Shown here: one piece after another, positions 32,843 to 33,825 of the stretch
How positions within the stretch are numbered: the stretch's first letter is position 1
How the letters are laid out: the number at the start of each line of letters is the position of its first letter
NCBI RefSeq assembly: GCF_025602895.1
Contig: NW_026516479.1
Span: forward strand, 1 to 33,825
DNA length: 33,825 nt
DNA from: Polychytrium aggregatum
Taxonomy: Eukaryota; Chytridiomycota; Chytridiomycetes; Polychytriales
Direction of reading: 5' to 3'
Notes under the pieces: generated by a model
The model's input: only the letters and a program-made list of their open reading frames with translations
What the model was told of the DNA's origin: nothing
Databases searched by the model: none
Translations under genes and position numbers: made by a program

Positions 32843-33825
32843 ATGGGTCAAACACTCTCCGAGCCCGTCACCGAAAAGCACACCACCTCTGGCGGAGACG
32901 ATCGCCTGCCTCTATGGCGCCAGTGCCATGCAGGGATGGCGCATCAGTACGTTTCCGACCCGTCTGCCCTTTTGCTTGGGCGGCTGCGGCTGCTCGTCGC
33001 TGCTATCTCTCCTCTCGACTGCTTCTTGCATCTGCCGCACTCGGTCTTCTGTACACACGGCTGCGATGATGCCTGGCTGCTATACAGTCCTCCGTCCGTC
33101 ACCCATACGTGTCGGGGGGGGGCATTGGCCAGGCATCCTGTGCTGTCGCTGGCTCTGTTGCTCAAGGCAGCTTCTCTGGCACCAGTTGTCTCTCGTCTAT
33201 AGGCAGATCCATCTGCTGCAGACGTGTGGCTGCCATGCAGTCGTCCTGCTGTGGCGGCTCCGGCTGATCTGGCGGTGGAGGCCAGAGCCGACCAGAGATG
33301 ACCGACCAGAGGCGATGCCGCCATCCGGCTCTCCCTGCTTGTCGCTGGGACCTGGAGCGGCAGCAGCAGCAGTAGCAGCAACGGCAGCAGCTGGATCGCT
33401 CGTCTCTGGATGATGTCGAGCCGTTGTCGCTGCGGTGTGCTTTGTGCTGCTGTCTTGCTCGAGCCCACAGACCGTCGCTGTGGGCTCTTCCGCTGCGTCA
33501 CGCAGCCGGACCGAGGCGTTTCTGCTGGACGAACTGGACTGGGAGCAGCCATCACGAGACACGGCCGTTGCTGACACTTGATGCCGATCTCTCTTTCCTC
33601 GAAACCAAACCCGCCGGTCCAACCGCACCTGCCTCCTTCTCCACTCGCTGACTCCTGATTTGCGCGGTCTGTCATCGAACCTATGCGATCTCGTGTTGTC
33701 TGCCCGTCGCCCCTCTCGATACCTCCTGCTCCTCAAGGCATGGAGGATGCTCACACTACCGTCCTGAGTCTTATCGATGGAAAGAAAATCTCATTCTTTG
33801 GAGTCTTTGATGGACACGGCGGAAG
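32843..33825 (+). CDS. PP2C-type protein phosphatase (Ptc2/3-like), 5' part, with a +1 frame disturbance
   Basis: Exon 1 (32843-32946) begins MGQTLSEPVTEKHTTSGGDD, the N-terminus typical of fungal Ptc2/Ptc3, where the N-myristoylation-like MG is common. After GGDDRL the expected continuation LYGASAMQGWRIS is in the +1 frame, so one base seems extra at about 32906-32912. Exon 2 (from 33738) continues as MEDAHTTVLSLIDG and FFGVFDGHGG to the window edge. The Glu of MEDAH and the Asp of FDGHGG are the metal-binding residues of PPM phosphatases. The 791-bp intron between them is long for this window. These enzymes dephosphorylate Ser/Thr, for example on stress MAP kinases. The gene runs off the right end. 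The frame disturbance may be a sequencing error or real. Confidence 0.85.

Noticed and set aside
1..33825. tRNA, rRNA, CRISPR arrays, prokaryotic defence or secretion systems
   Set aside because: No cloverleaf-like A/B-box pair, rRNA core or regularly spaced repeat-spacer array was seen. The tandem arrays present have no unique spacers.

Overview
The window looks like the nuclear genome of an early-diverging fungus, most likely a chytrid. Genes are broken by many short GT-AG introns (about 40 to 220 bp). The gene set includes a class C GPCR, a LAM/GRAMD1-type sterol transporter, an Srp1-like SR protein, a Ptc2/3-type PP2C, an aquaglyceroporin and Sel1-repeat proteins. The taxonomic call is inference from gene content; there is no rRNA or other marker here. 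Exon structures were worked out by hand from splice signals and reading phase. Where exon lengths chain in phase from start to stop, the models are strong.

Layout from left to right. Positions 1-1427 hold two degenerate poly(A)-tailed retroposed fragments. The second runs directly into a Sel1-repeat gene on the minus strand and cuts it (1428-2125). Positions 2126-3786 are decayed sequence with a possible Ty1/copia-like remnant. An intact Sel1 gene lies at 3787-4617 (+). A class C GPCR with many exons fills 5601-11088 (-), followed by a LAM/GRAMD1-type sterol transfer protein at 11717-16678 (-). A repeat-rich divergent spacer separates that gene from an MFSD10-like MFS transporter at 18445-20316 (+). 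Convergent to it is an Srp1-like RRM/RS splicing factor at 20974-23348 (-). A 20-exon gene at 24005-29183 (-) encodes a UBA-UBX-LRR protein. An aquaglyceroporin lies at 29617-31104 (-). The window ends inside a PP2C phosphatase gene that starts at 32843 (+).

There is no operon-like logic, as expected for a eukaryote. Several genes concern membranes (GPCR, sterol transport, MFS, aquaporin), but I see nothing that ties them into one pathway. The most unusual products are the UBA-UBX-LRR protein, which looks like a Cdc48/p97 adaptor joined to a long LRR module, and the class C GPCR, whose cytoplasmic tail appears to fold as a PH-like domain. Intergenic regions and introns are rich in short tandem repeats. 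No tRNA, rRNA, CRISPR array or prokaryote-type defence locus was recognised.
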